Source: Mucilaginibacter defluvii (GTDB taxonomy: Bacteria > Bacteroidota > Bacteroidia > Sphingobacteriales > Sphingobacteriaceae). Taken from it: a stretch of DNA of 64,000 bases. The stretch is from contig NZ_BAABJI010000001.1 in NCBI RefSeq assembly GCF_039543225.1, positions 337,193 through 401,192 on the forward strand, read 5' to 3'. Below are positions 18,686 through 27,064 of the stretch, piece after piece (the stretch's first letter is position 1; every line of letters starts with the position of its first letter). The notes below the pieces were generated by a model, which was not told the origin of the DNA, searched no databases, and was given only the letters and a program-made list of their open reading frames with translations. The translations under genes were made by a program, and so were the position numbers.

Positions 18686-18772
18686 GTTATAAGCTTCAGG
18701 GATTTCGGTGTTTAAAATACCGATAAAAAATTAATCTGCAATAAAAATGCAACAATCTGCTATTTTTAGGCC

Positions 18773-19510
18773 ATGCAAACCGTTACCATACAAACCACAC
18801 AAAATGTAGGCATTGATTATGAAATAGCCGGCGTAGGCGACCGCGTTCTGGCCCGCATGATTGACTACGGTATTTTCATTGCATTAGCAATAGCAGGCGG
18901 TATAATCATGACCAGTGGTGGATTTGGTGATAGTATCATGGGATGGTACTTTATAGTTATCGGTACCATCTTTGTTTTGTACGATTTGATTTGCGAAGTG
19001 TTCTTTAATGGGCAAAGCCTGGGCAAGCGGGTAATGAAGATCCGGGTGATCAGTTTGAACGGAAAACGCCCAACCTTCGGACAGTATCTCATACGCTGGC
19101 TGTTCCGGATAGTTGATTTTATGATAACCGGGGTAATTGGCCTGATATGCGCCGCCGTAACAAAAAATGTGCAGCGCGTAGGCGATATTGTAGCCGGAAC
19201 CACCCTTATACGTACCAAGCCGCGCACTACTATTGATAACCTGGTGTTTACACCTACGGTTGATACTTATGAGCCGGTATTTAAGGAAGCAGCGCAGTTA
19301 ACAGATAGAGACATTGCTTTAGTTAACGAGGTAATACATACTTATTTTAAAACAGGTAATGCAACGTTAATATATAATATGGCCGGAAAAATAAAGCAGC
19401 ATCTCGCTGTAAATCCGCCTGAGACGATGAACGATCTGCTTTTTTTGCAAACCATAGTTAAGGATTATAGCCACATGGTAACCATTAATGCGCAGCTGAC
19501 AAATAGCTAA
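18773..19510 (+). CDS. RDD-family membrane protein
   Basis: A 245-residue protein with an RDD domain (about residues 10-150): the conserved Arg and Asp lie in GVGDRVLARMIDYG, and the second motif is GQSLGKRVMKIRVIS. Three or four transmembrane helices follow, then a soluble C-terminal extension of about 90 residues. RDD proteins are often encoded beside SpoIIM-like and MoxR genes, as here, where the gene is divergent from that operon with 87 bases between starts. A TATTTTTA box (18761-18768), one base off the -7 consensus, sits just before the ATG. The 3' end overlaps the convergent DUF2752 gene by 26 bases. Confidence 0.88.
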   Translation: MQTVTIQTTQNVGIDYEIAGVGDRVLARMIDYGIFIALAIAGGIIMTSGGFGDSIMGWYFIVIGTIFVLYDLICEVFFNGQSLGKRVMKIRVISLNGKRPTFGQYLIRWLFRIVDFMITGVIGLICAAVTKNVQRVGDIVAGTTLIRTKPRTTIDNLVFTPTVDTYEPVFKEAAQLTDRDIALVNEVIHTYFKTGNATLIYNMAGKIKQHLAVNPPETMNDLLFLQTIVKDYSHMVTINAQLTNS

Positions 19511-19904
19511 AAGGTATAGCGTTGATATTTCGCATGATCCAAAAGAGGGTAGTAATGGCAAAAAAGATAATAGGTGTTTTAGGGTGATAAAGCAGGTGCC
19601 ATTGTTTAGGTTTGCCTGAAATATAAGAGCTAACCTTAAACAGCATGTGAATAAACAACATCGGTAAACTTAATACCAATAATAGGTTAAAATCACAAGC
19701 CTTGACAATTTCACCGTGCAACAATGCATGTAAAGCGCGCTGAGAACCACAACCCGGGCAATCAAACCCGGTTAACAGATAAAAAGGACATTTTGGAAAT
19801 AGGTTGAACCGCAATGGATCAAAAATATAGTATATAAAAGCCACAGCCATAACAATAGCTATTGTTATGGCTGTAAGTATTTTATTTGAAGTTGTGGTAA
19901 TCAC
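19485..19904 (-). CDS. DUF2752 domain-containing small membrane protein
   Basis: A 139-residue protein of the DUF2752 family, with the signature LTGFDCPGCGSQRALHAL. Three or four hydrophobic helices are visible. I placed the start at a GTG (19902-19904), 5 bases after the stop of the upstream CD225-like gene; an ATG at 19848-19850 is an alternative and would remove the first 18 residues. The alternative ATG lies inside a perfect 32-bp palindrome (19843-19874). Function of the family is unknown; the Cys-Pro-Gly-Cys motif could bind metal or be redox active. The 3' end overlaps the RDD gene by 26 bases. Confidence 0.8.
   Translation of the reverse strand: MITTTSNKILTAITIAIVMAVAFIYYIFDPLRFNLFPKCPFYLLTGFDCPGCGSQRALHALLHGEIVKACDFNLLLVLSLPMLFIHMLFKVSSYISGKPKQWHLLYHPKTPIIFFAITTLFWIMRNINAIPFSYLSAAH
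19843..19874. repeat. Perfect 32-bp palindrome inside the DUF2752 gene
   Basis: ACAGCCATAACAATAG is followed immediately by its exact reverse complement, with no spacer. On the minus strand it encodes part of the first hydrophobic helix (the TAITIAIVMAV region), and it contains an alternative ATG start at 19848-19850. Confidence 0.9.
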
Positions 19905-19909
19905 ACCAA

Positions 19910-20224
19910 TTATGGTCTGCTCAAAAAAGCGCCGCTGAAGCCTAACACGACAAAGAACAAAATATATAATATCCAGAACACGATACCAACCCAAAAAGAG
20001 ATCTTAGTCCATTTGCCTGCTTGTTTAGATGCGTTTTCAGCACCTATGTAATCTCCGGCATCAAAACGATTATTTACAGATGCGGCATTAACAATAGCAA
20101 CTATCCCCAATGGAATACAGCAAAATATGGTTGCTAAAATTGATTCAACCAGCCAGTTCTTCGGCCTTAAGCCCGGTGTCTGACCAAAACCCGGCGATTG
20201 ACCGAATGGTGAGTTAGGTTCCAT
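19910..20224 (-). CDS. CD225/dispanin-family small membrane protein
   Basis: A 104-residue protein with the CD225 (dispanin) pattern: a Pro/Gly-rich N-terminus (PFGQSPGFGQTPG), a first hydrophobic segment with the conserved LATIFCCIPLGIVAIV, a loop with the AxxASxQAGKWTKIS motif, and a second transmembrane helix. Eukaryotic members include the IFITM proteins; the bacterial role is unknown. The gene is upstream of, and presumably co-transcribed with, the DUF2752 gene, only 5 bases away if the GTG start of that gene is right. It is divergent from the DUF3857 gene at 20380. Confidence 0.88.
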   Translation of the reverse strand: MEPNSPFGQSPGFGQTPGLRPKNWLVESILATIFCCIPLGIVAIVNAASVNNRFDAGDYIGAENASKQAGKWTKISFWVGIVFWILYILFFVVLGFSGAFLSRP

Positions 20225-20379
20225 AGTGTGAGATTATAAGATTTAATGTGGTTTATTAACCGCAAGGTAATTGTTTGGTTTTCAGAAATGAAAATTTTTA
20301 TTCAAATATTCGCCAATGCCAAATTATTCGTAATTTTCTGCCCTTAAACTATTTGATTGTATACCCTACACCTTAACAC

Positions 20380-22365
20380 ATGAAAAAACTTATCCCAGGT
20401 TTACTTTTGGGCGTGTTTTGCTTATCAGCAAACGCTCAAAAGGCTGTTTCTCCGGCTGCAACGTACCTTAAGCCGTTTGGCAAAATAGAACAGGCCGATC
20501 TCGAACTCAAGAACTGCGATTTTGAACCCGATGCCAATGCCGAAGTGCTTTTTGACAAAGCCGACGTTTATTTTGACAACGATTTTAACATTGTTACCGA
20601 GCGCCATAAACGCATCAAGATATTCAACGTTAACGGAAAGAAGAATGCCGACATCAGGGTAGAATACTATGGCGGCAACCGTTTGGAGTATATAACCGAC
20701 CTGCAGGCGCAAACCATCAACCTGGAAAACGGTAAAACCGAGATCACCAAGATTGATAAAAAACTGGTTTTTACTGAAAAGATTGATAAGATGCGTTCGG
20801 CGCTGGTATTCTCATTTCCTAATGTTAAACCAGGCTCGGTGGTTGAATTTAAGTACCGCCTCACCGCGAATTCCATCGCCGATTTTCCGAGCTGGTATTT
20901 CCAGGGTAAAATACCGGTACGCTACAGCCAGCTAACCACCAAGGTGCCTGAGTATTTTTACTACCGCCCGCAGCTGCGCTCGCCGCGTATGTTTACGGTT
21001 AATACTTCTACACAGGAGTCAGGTATGCTGGGTTCAGGTACACAGTCGTTAGGCTATACTATCAACGTTGATACAAGGGGTATGGCCAATGTACACTCGC
21101 TTAGTGACGAGCCTTTAATGCGCTCGGATGTGGATAACATGCAAAGCATCGTATTCGGGCTTAACACCGTGAGGCCGATAGGTGGTTTTGTTAAAACCTA
21201 TGCCGATACCTGGCCCAAGGTTGGCGGTATTTTAGCTGATGATGAGGACTTTGGTAAACAGCTTAAACGTAAGCTGGAAGGTGAAGATGCCATTGTAAAT
21301 AAAGCCAAACAATTCGCTACTGACGATGAGCGCATAAGCTACGTGTTTAATGAAGTTAAAAAGGTGATGAAATGGAATGATATCGATCGCTGGTTCACTA
21401 ATGATGGTACCGTAAAAGCCTGGGAGAAAAAAACAGGTAACTCGGCTGAGGTAAACCTTATACTTTTTCACCTGCTAAAGCAAAGCGGTATTAAAGCTTA
21501 CCCCATGATTGTTAGTACACGTGATAATGGCCGTGTAAACCCGTTCAGCCCTAACCTGCACCAGTTTAACCGTGCCGTGGTTTATATCCCGATTGATACT
21601 ACCAGGCATTACGTGCTTGATGCAACAAACAAGTATAACCTTTTCAATCATATTCCTGATAACCTGCTTAACTCATCAGGCTTATTTATTGATAAGGAGA
21701 GCAACCAGTATGATATCGTTTTTCTACAAAATCTCGAGCCTATAAGGCAATCATTTTATGTAAACGTTGAAATTAAGCCGGATGGTAAAATGGTAGGCAC
21801 CAACCAGGTGAGCAGCTATGGTTATAATAAGGTATCGCGCACGGCTAAATATAAAACCGACGGCGAAACCAAATTCATCGAGTACCTTAAAAATAAGGAT
21901 AACAACCTGCGCATATCTTCCATAAAGTTCGAGAATATGGATATTGATACCCTGCCGCTGGTGCAAAGCATTAACTTCGACCTGGATTTGACCGGGTCCG
22001 ACGGTAATTTTATCTACTTTAACCCTAACGTACTCACCATGACGAACACTAACCCGTTCCTCAGCGAGAACCGTTATACTGATATTGAATTTGGCTACCG
22101 CGATAACATGACCTTTACCGGTATGTACAAAATTCCGGCCGGTTACAAAGCCGAAACTTTACCTAAAAGCGTAAGCCTTACCACGCCGGACAAAAGCGTT
22201 GTGTTCCGCAGAATGGTAAACTTTTCAAACGACGTGATATCGGTACGTTACTATGTTGACCACCTTAAGACTACTTACTTTAAAGAAGATTATGCCGATT
22301 TTCGTGAATTTAGCCGCCAGATGTATGAAATGCTGAATGAGCAGATCGTGTTAAAGAAATCGTAA
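20380..22365 (+). CDS. DUF3857 protein with degenerate transglutaminase domain
   Basis: A 661-residue exported protein with a signal peptide (about residues 1-19, ending LSANAQ), a DUF3857 domain (about 50-215), a transglutaminase-like domain (about 290-425) and a beta-rich C-terminal part. At the position of the catalytic Cys the sequence reads GNSAEVN (Ser355/Ala356), and the His position appears to be Arg398 (QFNRAV); only Asp414 (VLDATN) of the triad is kept. It is therefore probably not an active transglutaminase or protease. It lies 6 bases before a paralogue that keeps the full triad, and the two probably act together in the periplasm or at the outer membrane. Confidence 0.88.
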   Translation: MKKLIPGLLLGVFCLSANAQKAVSPAATYLKPFGKIEQADLELKNCDFEPDANAEVLFDKADVYFDNDFNIVTERHKRIKIFNVNGKKNADIRVEYYGGNRLEYITDLQAQTINLENGKTEITKIDKKLVFTEKIDKMRSALVFSFPNVKPGSVVEFKYRLTANSIADFPSWYFQGKIPVRYSQLTTKVPEYFYYRPQLRSPRMFTVNTSTQESGMLGSGTQSLGYTINVDTRGMANVHSLSDEPLMRSDVDNMQSIVFGLNTVRPIGGFVKTYADTWPKVGGILADDEDFGKQLKRKLEGEDAIVNKAKQFATDDERISYVFNEVKKVMKWNDIDRWFTNDGTVKAWEKKTGNSAEVNLILFHLLKQSGIKAYPMIVSTRDNGRVNPFSPNLHQFNRAVVYIPIDTTRHYVLDATNKYNLFNHIPDNLLNSSGLFIDKESNQYDIVFLQNLEPIRQSFYVNVEIKPDGKMVGTNQVSSYGYNKVSRTAKYKTDGETKFIEYLKNKDNNLRISSIKFENMDIDTLPLVQSINFDLDLTGSDGNFIYFNPNVLTMTNTNPFLSENRYTDIEFGYRDNMTFTGMYKIPAGYKAETLPKSVSLTTPDKSVVFRRMVNFSNDVISVRYYVDHLKTTYFKEDYADFREFSRQMYEMLNEQIVLKKS

Positions 22366-22371
22366 TCCCAC

Positions 22372-24285
22372 ATGTTTAAGAGATTGTTTTTATTAGGTAT
22401 GCTGCTTGCGGGCGGCATACCTGTTTTTGCCCAAAAAGTATCGCCGGAATTATATAAGGCTTCAACCATACCTGATTCTCTTAAAACGGACGCGGATGCT
22501 GTATTGCGTTACAAAAGCGAGGAAATTACCATCAGCACACCTGGCCGCAGAATACATAAGGCGCACTCGGTAGTTACCGTGTTAAACGAACATGCTATTG
22601 ATGAAACCCGCATTATATTACCGTATGATAAAACCTCGTTCATCAATTCTTTCCAGATGATTGTTTATAACGCGGATGGTGGTGTCATTAAAAAATATAA
22701 GAAAAGCGATATGTACGACCGGTCGGCTATCGACAATATTTCCATAATAACCGATCAGCGCATAAAGGCTATTTCACATACGGTAGCCTCATATCCGCTA
22801 ACTATCGAAATGATATTTGAGCTTGAGGATGATGGTATTCTGAGCTATGGAAGCTGGCAGTTGCAGGAAGCGGAACGTTCAGTGCAATACTCATCATGTA
22901 CGTTTATTGTTAACCCCGCAGCCGGCTTACGCTATAACAATCGCAATACCACCATTAAGCCACAAAAATCAGTTATAAACGGTAACGATGTTTATAGCTG
23001 GAGCGTGTCAAACCTGAAGGCTTTTAAAAACGAAAAAGGGGTGCCCGAATGGTGTGTTGCGCCACGGGTTGATTTTTCGCCGGTTAACTTTTCTTATGAT
23101 AATCGCCCAGGAAAATTAGATACCTGGGAAAATTTCGGCAAGTGGATTCAAGCGCTCAACAGCGATGTAAACACCCTGCCGCCTGCCCGTGCCGAAGAGT
23201 TCAGGAAAATGACTGCTAACTTTAAAACGGATAAAGAAAAGGCTAAATTTTTATACGAGTATTTGCAAAAGAACATGCGTTACGTGAGTATTCAGTTGGG
23301 TATTGGCGGTTTAAAGCCATTTGCCGCGAGCTTTGTCGACCAAAAAAAGTATGGCGACTGTAAGGCCCTTTCCAACTATATGTACGCTATGCTTAAAGCG
23401 GTGAACATACCGGCCAACTATGCCCTGATCCGGGCCGGCGAAAACAGCGAACCTGCTGATTTTGCATTTAGCCAAAACAGGTTTAACCATGCCATATTGT
23501 GTATTCCCTTTAAAAACGATACCACCTGGCTGGAGTGCACGAGTGATACACAGCCATTCGGTGTGTTAGGCACATTTACTGAAAACCGTAATGCTTTACT
23601 TATAACCGAGAGCGGCGGCAAACTGGTGAGCACGCCTAAAACCAAAGCCGCAAACAATGCCTTTAACAGCAATGTAAATATTAAGCTTAATGCTGATGGC
23701 AGCGCGGTATCAACCATAAAATTAAAAAATACCGGTGAGTTCAGGAGTATGATGCTTGGGGTTGCCGAAATGTCGGTTGATGAGCAAAAAGAATTTTTTA
23801 TCCGGTATCTTAAAATGAAGCAACCCGCTGCATTCAATATTAAGCAAGCCGATGATAAGGATGGCATGAAAGAACTGGAACTGGAAATGGCGTACGATAA
23901 ATTCAGCGATGTAATTGCCGGGCCGCGCCAGTTTTATAAACCGGCCGCGTTTGACCTTTGGGCATACACCTGCCCGGCGGAAGAAAAGCGCAAAGCTGAT
24001 TTTTACTTTGACCATCCGTTGTTAAAAAATTGTGTAACCACCATTAGTTTACCCGAAGGGTTTGAGGTGGAGAACATGCCGGCTAATCAAACCTTAAAAT
24101 TTGCCTACGGCGATTATACTCTGAACTACGCTTATGATGCAGCCAAAAATGAAGTGGTTAGCACGGCTAAATTTACGTTAAACAACCACATTATCCCGGC
24201 GGCAAAGTATACCGAAATGCAGCAATACCTGGATAACGTAGCGAAAGCGCAAAACAAAAAGCTGGTTATAAAACGCAAGGCGTAA
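22372..24285 (+). CDS. DUF3857 protein with intact transglutaminase-like triad
   Basis: A 637-residue exported protein. The signal peptide ends near residue 20 (VFAQ), a DUF3857 domain follows (about 55-210), then a transglutaminase-like domain with Cys330 (YGDCKALSNYMYAML), His373 (NRFNHAI) and Asp392 (ECTSD), the expected papain-like triad. The C-terminal part is beta-rich. The enzyme's real reaction (crosslinking, amide hydrolysis or protease) is not known for this family. It is a paralogue of the preceding gene, 6 bases apart, with aat starting 10 bases downstream, so these genes may share transcripts. Confidence 0.88.
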   Translation: MFKRLFLLGMLLAGGIPVFAQKVSPELYKASTIPDSLKTDADAVLRYKSEEITISTPGRRIHKAHSVVTVLNEHAIDETRIILPYDKTSFINSFQMIVYNADGGVIKKYKKSDMYDRSAIDNISIITDQRIKAISHTVASYPLTIEMIFELEDDGILSYGSWQLQEAERSVQYSSCTFIVNPAAGLRYNNRNTTIKPQKSVINGNDVYSWSVSNLKAFKNEKGVPEWCVAPRVDFSPVNFSYDNRPGKLDTWENFGKWIQALNSDVNTLPPARAEEFRKMTANFKTDKEKAKFLYEYLQKNMRYVSIQLGIGGLKPFAASFVDQKKYGDCKALSNYMYAMLKAVNIPANYALIRAGENSEPADFAFSQNRFNHAILCIPFKNDTTWLECTSDTQPFGVLGTFTENRNALLITESGGKLVSTPKTKAANNAFNSNVNIKLNADGSAVSTIKLKNTGEFRSMMLGVAEMSVDEQKEFFIRYLKMKQPAAFNIKQADDKDGMKELELEMAYDKFSDVIAGPRQFYKPAAFDLWAYTCPAEEKRKADFYFDHPLLKNCVTTISLPEGFEVENMPANQTLKFAYGDYTLNYAYDAAKNEVVSTAKFTLNNHIIPAAKYTEMQQYLDNVAKAQNKKLVIKRKA

Positions 24286-24290
24286 CTTTG
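24283..24290 (+). promoter_or_regulatory. -7-like box immediately before aat
   Basis: TAACTTTG matches TAnnTTTG exactly and overlaps the stop codon of the upstream gene. The ATG of aat lies 5 bases further, so a transcript from here would be nearly leaderless. A chance match inside coding sequence cannot be excluded. Confidence 0.35.
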
Positions 24291-24295
24291 CGCCG

Positions 24296-24925
24296 ATGAT
24301 TTTCAGGCTTGATGAACGTTTGCTGTTTCCGGATCCGGCCCTGGCCGAAGCGGATGGCCTGCTGGCCATAGGCGGCGATTTGAGTGCCGGACGATTGATG
24401 CTGGCTTACCAAAACGGCATATTTCCGTGGTATAGTGATGACACACCCATACTGTGGTACTCGCCGCACGAGCGCTTTGTGCTGAACCCGGCAACGGTAG
24501 TCATCTCAAAAAGCATGCGGCAGGTACTGCGCTCGGGCAAGTTCAGGGTAACATTTAATACTGCCTTTGCAGAGGTAATAAAGGCTTGTTCGCTGGTACC
24601 TCGCGAAGGGCAGGATGGCACCTGGATCACCGGTGATATGATGGCGGCTTACATCAATCTGCACCAACTGGGCAAAGCCCATTCTGTAGAGGTTTGGCAG
24701 GATGAGGCGCTGGTTGGCGGCCTGTATGGGGTAGAAGTAGGCAAGGTTTTTTGCGGCGAAAGCATGTTCAGCAAAGTAAGCAATGCTTCAAAAACCGCGC
24801 TTATTACACTCTGCAAAACAGGTAAGTACAGCCTTATTGATTGCCAGGTATATACTGAACACCTGGAAAGCATGGGTGCGGGCATGATCGGCCGCGATGA
24901 ATATATGGCCATACTGCGGCAATAA
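24296..24925 (+). CDS. aat: Leucyl/phenylalanyl-tRNA-protein transferase
   Basis: A cytosolic aminoacyl-transferase of the bacterial N-degron pathway. It moves Leu or Phe from tRNA to proteins with N-terminal Arg or Lys, marking them for ClpS/ClpAP. The 209-residue product has the family motifs LLAIGGDLSAGRLMLAYQNG, IFPWY and LWYSPHERFVL near the N-terminus, and later GLYGVEVGKVFCGESMFS and LIDCQ. Length is normal. It begins 10 bases after the DUF3857 gene, and ruvC follows after 22 bases. Confidence 0.95.
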   Translation: MIFRLDERLLFPDPALAEADGLLAIGGDLSAGRLMLAYQNGIFPWYSDDTPILWYSPHERFVLNPATVVISKSMRQVLRSGKFRVTFNTAFAEVIKACSLVPREGQDGTWITGDMMAAYINLHQLGKAHSVEVWQDEALVGGLYGVEVGKVFCGESMFSKVSNASKTALITLCKTGKYSLIDCQVYTEHLESMGAGMIGRDEYMAILRQ

Positions 24926-24947
24926 ACTGTTACCTTCGCATTTGTAC

Positions 24948-25544
24948 ATGCAAAGCACCAATACACAAGAGCGTATAATTTTAGGCATCGACCCGGGTAC
25001 AGCCGTAATGGGTTACGGGCTGATCAAGCAAACCGGCTCCAAATTGGAGCTTATTAGCCTGGGCGTGGTAAAAATGGGTAACATTGACGATCACATGCTC
25101 AAGCTGCAGCGCATCTTCGAAAAAACGGTAGCGCTTATTGATAACTATCATCCCGATTGCCTGGCAATTGAGGCGCCTTTTTACGGTAAAAACATTCAGG
25201 TAATGCTTAAGCTGGGCAGGGCACAGGGCATGGCTATGGCCGCGGCTTTGTCCCGTAATGTTGATATAACCGAATATGCTCCCCGCAAAATAAAACAATC
25301 CATAACCGGTAACGGCAATGCCACCAAAGAGCAGGTTGCCGGTATGATACAACGCTTGCTGAATTTTACCGAAACCCCCGATTTTCTCGACGCTACAGAT
25401 GGCCTGGCCGTGGCGGTATGTCACGCGTTTCAGCGCAGCGTTGTTAGCGGCTCCTCTTCTTCTTCAAAAAAATCATACTCCGGCTGGGATACCTTTGTAA
25501 AGGATAATGCCACCCGCGTATCAGGCGTTGGTAAAAAGAAGTAG
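24948..25544 (+). CDS. ruvC: Holliday junction resolvase RuvC
   Basis: The endonuclease that cuts Holliday junctions at the end of recombination, working with RuvAB. The four catalytic acids are visible: Asp15 (LGIDPGTAVMGYG), Glu75 (AIEAPFYGKN), Asp148 and Asp151 (DATDGLAVAVCHAF). The 198-residue product starts at the ATG at 24948. A frame opening 51 bases upstream would overlap aat and add residues not found in the family. A TACCTTCG box (24931-24938), one base off the -7 consensus, precedes this ATG by 9 bases. The serine-rich tail (SGSSSSSKKS) is low-complexity and probably unstructured. Confidence 0.95.
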   Translation: MQSTNTQERIILGIDPGTAVMGYGLIKQTGSKLELISLGVVKMGNIDDHMLKLQRIFEKTVALIDNYHPDCLAIEAPFYGKNIQVMLKLGRAQGMAMAAALSRNVDITEYAPRKIKQSITGNGNATKEQVAGMIQRLLNFTETPDFLDATDGLAVAVCHAFQRSVVSGSSSSSKKSYSGWDTFVKDNATRVSGVGKKK

Positions 25545-25552
25545 TAAGGTGT

Positions 25553-25732
25553 TTATAACTTACCCCAGATGTTAAAAACTATCATTACCTCGATACTTCC
25601 CTCGTCGCCTATCTTTGAAAGCACCAAATAGTTCTTTGTAAACACCGTAAGGTTGCCGGTTTTATAACTGGTATTAAAAGGGAACCATGTTAAACTCATG
25701 GGCTGACGTTGCAACTGTATCGTTTTAGTCAT
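25553..25732 (-). CDS. Possible 59-residue small protein or gene remnant
   Basis: A 59-codon frame runs ATG to TAA on the minus strand, convergent with ruvC. The product starts MTKTIQLQRQPMSLTW and ends VMIVFNIWGKL. Its composition is protein-like (mixed polar and hydrophobic, one possible beta pattern), but I recognise no family. The frame stays open upstream into an inverted-repeat region, so it could be the 3' end of a decayed gene. It is reported because this 465-bp gap otherwise has no gene. Confidence 0.3.
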   Translation of the reverse strand: MTKTIQLQRQPMSLTWFPFNTSYKTGNLTVFTKNYLVLSKIGDEGSIEVMIVFNIWGKL

Positions 25733-25737
25733 CAGCG

Positions 25738-25828
25738 AGTTGTGAATAGTGAATGGTGAGCGGTGAGTAGTGATTGGATGTCATTCCAATGCTCACAACT
25801 GACTACTAACCACTCACCAGTGACAACT
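25738..25828. repeat. Large imperfect inverted repeat between ruvC and nrdB
   Basis: A core stem ATTGGA/TCCAAT (25773-25790) is enclosed by longer arms. GGTGAGCGGTGAGTAGT at 25755-25771 pairs with 25803-25819 with two mismatches, and AGTTGT-containing ends extend the symmetry. Both arms consist of variations on GTGA(G/A)T/GTGAAT units. No T-run follows, so this is unlikely to be a simple terminator. Confidence 0.6.
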
Positions 25829-26009
25829 GACCATTGACCAAAACAAAGCCAGACACCTGCCCTGCGGTATTTGACAGAACTTTCACGCATAGGGTTTTGC
25901 CAAAAGAAGTAGCCTGCCTGCCGGCGCCATTGAGCGCTTGCCTGTCGCGCCCTCGTCTTTTGTCAGTACCTGCTGCAACACATACAATAATTTAATTAAC
26001 GAGGCGCTT
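25829..26009. other. Leader region before nrdB, nothing recognised
   Basis: I looked for an NrdR box and for a cobalamin riboswitch ahead of the ribonucleotide reductase genes and did not find either. The stretch is moderately GC-rich around 25910-25960 with many GCCTG-like units. The nrdB ATG at 26010 is preceded by an ACGAGG sequence that could be a ribosome-binding site. Confidence 0.35.
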
Positions 26010-26987
26010 ATGAAACAGGAAAACGATGAAGTATTGCTACGAGAGAACAAAGACCGCTTTGTGATTCTCCCCATTAATTACCCCCGTATTTGGGAAATGT
26101 ACAAAAAGCACGAAGCCAGCTTTTGGACAGCCGAGGAAATTGACCTTAGCGACGACCTGAAGCACTGGGAAACGCTTAACGCCGGCGAAAAGCATTTCAT
26201 ATCGCACATACTGGCGTTTTTTGCCGCCAGCGATGGTATTGTGAACGAAAACCTGGCGGTGAACTTTATGAGTGAAGTACAGGTTCCTGAAGCACGCTGC
26301 TTTTATGGTTTCCAGATCATGATGGAGAATATACACTCTGAAACATACGCCCTGTTGATTGATACTTACGTTAAAGACCCTGTTGAAAAAGACCGTTTAT
26401 TCCATGCCATTGATACCGTGCCATGTGTAGGCAAAAAAGCCGAATGGGCCCTTAAATGGATTGAGAACGGCACCTTTGCGCAGCGCCTTGTAGCTTTCGC
26501 CGCGGTAGAGGGTATCTTTTTTTCGGGTAGCTTTTGCTCACTGTTCTGGCTTAAAAAACGTGGCCTGATGCCGGGCTTAACTTTTAGCAATGAGCTGATC
26601 TCTCGTGATGAAGGTATGCACTGTGAGTTTGCCTGCTTACTATACAGTATGCTTAACAACAAGTTGAGCAAAGAGGAAGCAACGAGCATTATTACCGATG
26701 CCGTTGAAATAGAAAAGGAATTTGTAAGCGATGCGTTACCGGTTAACCTGATAGGCATGAATGCCAAGCTGATGAGCCAGTACATTGAGTTTGTGGCCGA
26801 CAGATGGTTGCAAGAGTTGGGTTATGATAAGCACTATAACGCTACCAATCCGTTTGATTTTATGGAGATGATAAGCTTGCAGGGTAAAACCAACTTTTTT
26901 GAAAAGCGCGTAGGCGACTATCAAAAAAGCGGTGTACTAAACAACGTACCCGAGAGCAAATCGTTCTCGCTGGATGAGGACTTTTAA
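26010..26987 (+). CDS. nrdB: Ribonucleoside-diphosphate reductase, small (beta) subunit
   Basis: The radical-generating subunit of class I ribonucleotide reductase, which makes dNDPs from NDPs. The start [18 protein letters not shown] at 26010 gives 325 residues, a normal length; a longer frame to 25938 adds a cysteine-rich stretch without homology. The diiron site motif ENIHSETY supplies Glu106 and His109, with Tyr113 at the position of the stable tyrosyl radical. The second ligand pair is in EGMHCEFAC. The C-terminal tail ending SFSLDEDF is the expected docking peptide for the large subunit. nrdA follows after 107 bases that contain two palindromic repeats. Confidence 0.96.
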   Translation: MKQENDEVLLRENKDRFVILPINYPRIWEMYKKHEASFWTAEEIDLSDDLKHWETLNAGEKHFISHILAFFAASDGIVNENLAVNFMSEVQVPEARCFYGFQIMMENIHSETYALLIDTYVKDPVEKDRLFHAIDTVPCVGKKAEWALKWIENGTFAQRLVAFAAVEGIFFSGSFCSLFWLKKRGLMPGLTFSNELISRDEGMHCEFACLLYSMLNNKLSKEEATSIITDAVEIEKEFVSDALPVNLIGMNAKLMSQYIEFVADRWLQELGYDKHYNATNPFDFMEMISLQGKTNFFEKRVGDYQKSGVLNNVPESKSFSLDEDF

Positions 26988-27001
26988 CAGCCCCACCCAA
27001 C

Positions 27002-27020
27002 CTCCTCTAAAGGAGAGGAG
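27002..27020 (+). repeat. Palindromic repeat in the nrdB-nrdA spacer
   Basis: CTCCTCT and AGAGGAG form a 7-bp stem around AAAGG, preceded by CCCACCCAAC. The layout resembles the small pyrimidine/purine palindromes common between genes in this group. It is a different sequence from the 23-bp repeat that follows at 27065. Confidence 0.6.
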
Positions 27021-27064
27021 CAAAAAAGATAATTAACTATAATAAATACACTCACTTAGAAACT

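Noticed and set aside
24897..24947. Longer RuvC starting inside aat
   Set aside because: The extra 17 residues would overlap aat and do not fit the family; the ATG at 24948 is directly preceded by a -7-like box.
25829..26009. NrdR box or cobalamin riboswitch before nrdB
   Set aside because: No pair of NrdR-type boxes and no conserved riboswitch core could be recognised.
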